NCBI GenBank assembly: GCA_012514785.1
Contig: JAAYZP010000165.1
Coordinates: 1-16,801 of the forward strand
Direction: 5' to 3'
Length of the DNA: 16,801 nt
From: Propionibacterium sp.
Lineage (GTDB): Bacteria; Actinomycetota; Actinomycetes; Propionibacteriales; Propionibacteriaceae
Shown here in pieces: positions 15,054 through 16,801 of this stretch (positions are counted from its first letter, which is position 1; the number at the start of each line of letters is the position of its first letter). Below the pieces are notes generated by a model. It ran no database searches. It was given only the letters and a program-made list of their open reading frames with translations, and was not told the origin of the DNA. Both the position numbers and the translations under genes were made by a program.

Positions 15054-15783
15054 CCGGGTTTCCCTCCGCGACGGCCAGGGCCTCTTCGATCGTGAAGCGC
15101 CCGACGTAGAGCGCGGTGCCGACGATCGCGCCCTCGACGCCGGTGTGCACGAGCCCGCGCAGGCGGCGCAGGTGCTCGAGCGACGCGATCCCGCCGGAGG
15201 CGATGACCTTGCGTCCGGAGCGCTCGGCCACCTGGCCGAGCAGCTCGAAGTTGGGGCCGGTGAGCATGCCGTCGGCCTCCACGTCGGTCACGACGAACCG
15301 CTCGCAGCCGGCAGCCGCCAGGCGGTCGACGGTCTCGGGCCAGGGGCCGCCCTCGGTGGTCCACCCTCGGGCGGCGAGGTTGTCGCCGCGCACGTCGAGG
15401 CCGATGGCGATGCGGTCGCCGAACTCCTGGATGATCTCCTCGCACCACTCGGGGTGCTCCAGCGCGGCGGTGCCGATGTTGACGCGGCGGCAGCCGGTGG
15501 CCAGCGCCGCCTCCAGGGAGGCGTCGTCGCGGATGCCGCCGGACATCTCGACGTCGATGTCCAGCGCGTCCACGATCGACGCCAGCAATTCGCCGTTCGA
15601 ACCACGGCCGAAGGCCGCGTCGAGGTCGACGAGATGGATCCAGCTGGATCCAGCATCCTGCCAGCGCCGGGCGGCCGCGAGCGGATCCCCGAAGGTCTTC
15701 TCCGTCCCGGCTACGCCCTGGACCAACTGCACTGCTTGGCCACCCTGCACATCTACTGCGGGCAGCAACTCCAAAATCTTCAC
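15046..15783 (-). CDS. priA: Phosphoribosyl isomerase A (HisA/PriA)
   Basis: This 245-residue TIM barrel acts in histidine synthesis (ProFAR isomerase). In actinobacteria PriA also does the TrpF step. LLPAVDV with the catalytic Asp, WIHLVDLDAAFGRGSN, EMSGGIRDD, RVNIGTAALE, ARGWTTEGG, VVTDVEADGMLTGPN and VIASGGI are all visible; the ARGW segment keeps the Arg and Trp that permit dual specificity in PriA. Two positions look unusual: AVQLVQG where VRL is expected, and EADG where KDG is common. GTG 15783 is preferred because TAGGG sits about nine bases upstream; an in-frame TTG at 15792 is too close to it. It follows hisH by 14 bases and overlaps the FAR-HAD gene by 8. Bifunctionality is inferred from lineage and motif. 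Confidence 0.95.
   Translation of the reverse strand: MKILELLPAVDVQGGQAVQLVQGVAGTEKTFGDPLAAARRWQDAGSSWIHLVDLDAAFGRGSNGELLASIVDALDIDVEMSGGIRDDASLEAALATGCRRVNIGTAALEHPEWCEEIIQEFGDRIAIGLDVRGDNLAARGWTTEGGPWPETVDRLAAAGCERFVVTDVEADGMLTGPNFELLGQVAERSGRKVIASGGIASLEHLRRLRGLVHTGVEGAIVGTALYVGRFTIEEALAVAEGNPDD
15635..15652. repeat. 18-base palindrome inside hisA
   Basis: TGGATCCAGCTGGATCCA is a perfect 18-base palindrome, with two GGATCC sites around AGCT. It encodes GSSWI in hisA, a conserved stretch (the family reads W-I/L-H-L-V-D), so most of the sequence is fixed by protein. It is probably a chance result of codon choice. Confidence 0.6.
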
Positions 15784-15797
15784 GGGAGCCAACCCTA

Positions 15798-16403
15798 CTA
15801 CTGGCTACCGAGCCAGTTCTCGATCAACCGGGCCCCCGCGAGTCCACTTTTCTCGGGGTGGAACTGCGTGGACGCCACGGGCCCCTGCTCCACGGCCGCG
15901 ACGAAGCTCACGTCGTCGTGCATGGAGTAGGAGGCGCCGCGCACGGGTTGCTGCGCCGCGTACGAGTGCACGAAGTAGAAGCGCTCGTCGCGGATGCCGT
16001 CGAAGAGCTTGGACGTGCGCTGCGCGTGGACCGTGTTCCAGCCGATGTGCGGCAGGCGCCTGGCCACGAGCTTGCTGACCACGCCGGGGTAGAGGCCGAC
16101 GCCGTCGGTGGGGATGCCGTGCTCCATGCCCGACTCGAAGAGGATCTGGTGGCCCACGCAGATGCCGAGCAGCGGGCGGTCCATGGACACCCAGCCGCGG
16201 ATGTAGTCGACGCCGCCGATCTTGTTCAGCTTGCGCATGCAGTCGGCGAACGCGCCGACCCCGGGCACCACGAGCCCGTCGCGGGTGCCCAGCTCCTCCA
16301 GGCGGGACGTGACGAGCACGTCGGCGCCCGCGCGCCGGAAGGCGTTGGCCACGGAATGCAGGTTGCCGGATCCGTAGTCGAGGACGCCGACGGACTTGAT
16401 CAC
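15798..16403 (-). CDS. hisH: Imidazole glycerol phosphate synthase glutaminase subunit HisH
   Basis: This 201-residue class I glutamine amidotransferase supplies ammonia to HisF for imidazole ring closure. LDYGSGNLHSV (8-18), VVPGVGAF (45-52), the nucleophile elbow GICVGHQIL with Cys82, and the HPE pair FHPEKSG (His182, Glu184) form the complete triad. The residue after CVG is His rather than the usual Met. The start is GTG at 16403 with AAGGGAG about six bases upstream, overlapping the hisB stop as GTGA. The partner hisF is not in the window although hisH would need it. Confidence 0.97.
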   Translation of the reverse strand: MIKSVGVLDYGSGNLHSVANAFRRAGADVLVTSRLEELGTRDGLVVPGVGAFADCMRKLNKIGGVDYIRGWVSMDRPLLGICVGHQILFESGMEHGIPTDGVGLYPGVVSKLVARRLPHIGWNTVHAQRTSKLFDGIRDERFYFVHSYAAQQPVRGASYSMHDDVSFVAAVEQGPVASTQFHPEKSGLAGARLIENWLGSQ

Positions 16404-16801
16404 AGGGCTCCCTTCGTGCTCGGGATGCCCTGCTGCCGCGGGTCGAACTCGACGGCGTCACGCAGGGCGCGGGCGAGCGCCTTGAACTCGGCCTCGACGA
16501 TGTGGTGCGGGTCGCGGCCGGAGCGCAGCGTGAGGTGCAGGCAGAGCCCGGCGTTGAGCGCGAGGGACTCGAACACGTGGTAGGTCATGGAGCCCGCGTA
16601 CGGCACGCCGGAGCCGCCGATGAGAGCGTATGCCTGGCCCTCCGGTTCGCCCTGGCAGGTCACGTACGGCCTGCCGGCGACATCGACGACCACCTCGGCG
16701 ACAGCCTCGTCCAGCGGGACCACGGCGTGGCCGTAGCGCCGGATGCCCGACTTGTCGCCCAACGCGTCGCGCAGCGCCTGGCCGATCACGATCGCGACGT
16801 C
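16400..16801 (-). CDS. hisB: Imidazoleglycerol-phosphate dehydratase, C-terminal part (partial)
   Basis: The 133 C-terminal residues of HisB are present; the gene runs off the right edge. The fragment begins DVAIVIGQAL, right after the point where the family's HHTxED motif would lie, and includes RRYGHAVVPLDEA, MTYHVFESLA and the second metal-binding motif HHIVEAEFKALARALRDAV. It converts IGP to imidazole-acetol phosphate in histidine synthesis. It leads into hisH through a GTGA overlap, which supports a hisB-hisH-hisA operon reading leftward. Confidence 0.96.
   Translation of the reverse strand, partial: DVAIVIGQALRDALGDKSGIRRYGHAVVPLDEAVAEVVVDVAGRPYVTCQGEPEGQAYALIGGSGVPYAGSMTYHVFESLALNAGLCLHLTLRSGRDPHHIVEAEFKALARALRDAVEFDPRQQGIPSTKGAL

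Noticed and set aside
11202..15095. Plus-strand open frames of 578 and 670 codons opposite the lipid module
   Set aside because: Low-complexity shadow composition (Val/Arg/Asp/His-rich); minus-strand frames carry complete family motifs.
15635..15652. 18-base palindrome in hisA as an operator
   Set aside because: It lies inside a conserved coding stretch whose amino acids largely fix the sequence; no promoter is near.

Overview
The window is very GC-rich, almost wholly coding DNA from the chromosome of an actinobacterium. The gene order (DUF349 gene / rel / apt / secF-secD-yajC / ruvB-ruvA-ruvC / yebC), a PriA-type HisA and a bifunctional Rel all point to Actinomycetota. Propionibacteriales/Propionibacteriaceae is my best guess, by inference only. 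No rRNA, tRNA, CRISPR array, transposase or phage gene is visible.

Layout. At the left edge is the 3' end of a plus-strand DUF349 gene. It converges on everything else, because all other genes are on the minus strand and are transcribed right to left. A long, nearly perfect hairpin (219-299) sits in the convergent gap and probably ends transcription from both sides. Reading in the direction of transcription from the right edge: (1) histidine genes hisB (5'-truncated by the window), hisH and hisA/priA; (2) three accessory genes overlapping or closely following hisA: a fatty-acyl reductase fused to a HAD phosphatase, a LarA-like (nickel-pincer racemase family) protein, and a small acyltransferase-fold protein that lacks the usual catalytic motifs; (3) yebC, ruvC, ruvA, ruvB (translation factor/regulator plus Holliday-junction processing); (4) yajC, secD, secF (Sec translocon accessory complex), apt (adenine salvage), a two-TM RCK potassium channel, and rel (ppGpp synthase/hydrolase).

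How it works together. Most blocks are tightly coupled: stop/start overlaps of 1-8 bases occur at hisB/hisH, hisA/FAR-HAD, larA-like/acyltransferase, ruvC/ruvA, ruvA/ruvB, secD/secF and secF/apt. The housekeeping blocks are conventional. The part most likely to be undescribed is the three-gene module at 10387-15053, which looks like an uncharacterised fatty-alcohol or lipid-modification pathway grafted onto the 3' end of a histidine operon, where hisF would often be found. A second notable feature is a strong Shine-Dalgarno sequence and ATG inside the potassium-channel gene, exactly at the start of its RCK domain. This suggests a separately made soluble gating-ring subunit, as known for MthK.

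No gene-free stretch exceeds 100 bases. Starts were chosen from Shine-Dalgarno position, overlap with the upstream gene and family length. Motif statements are by eye; no database search was run.
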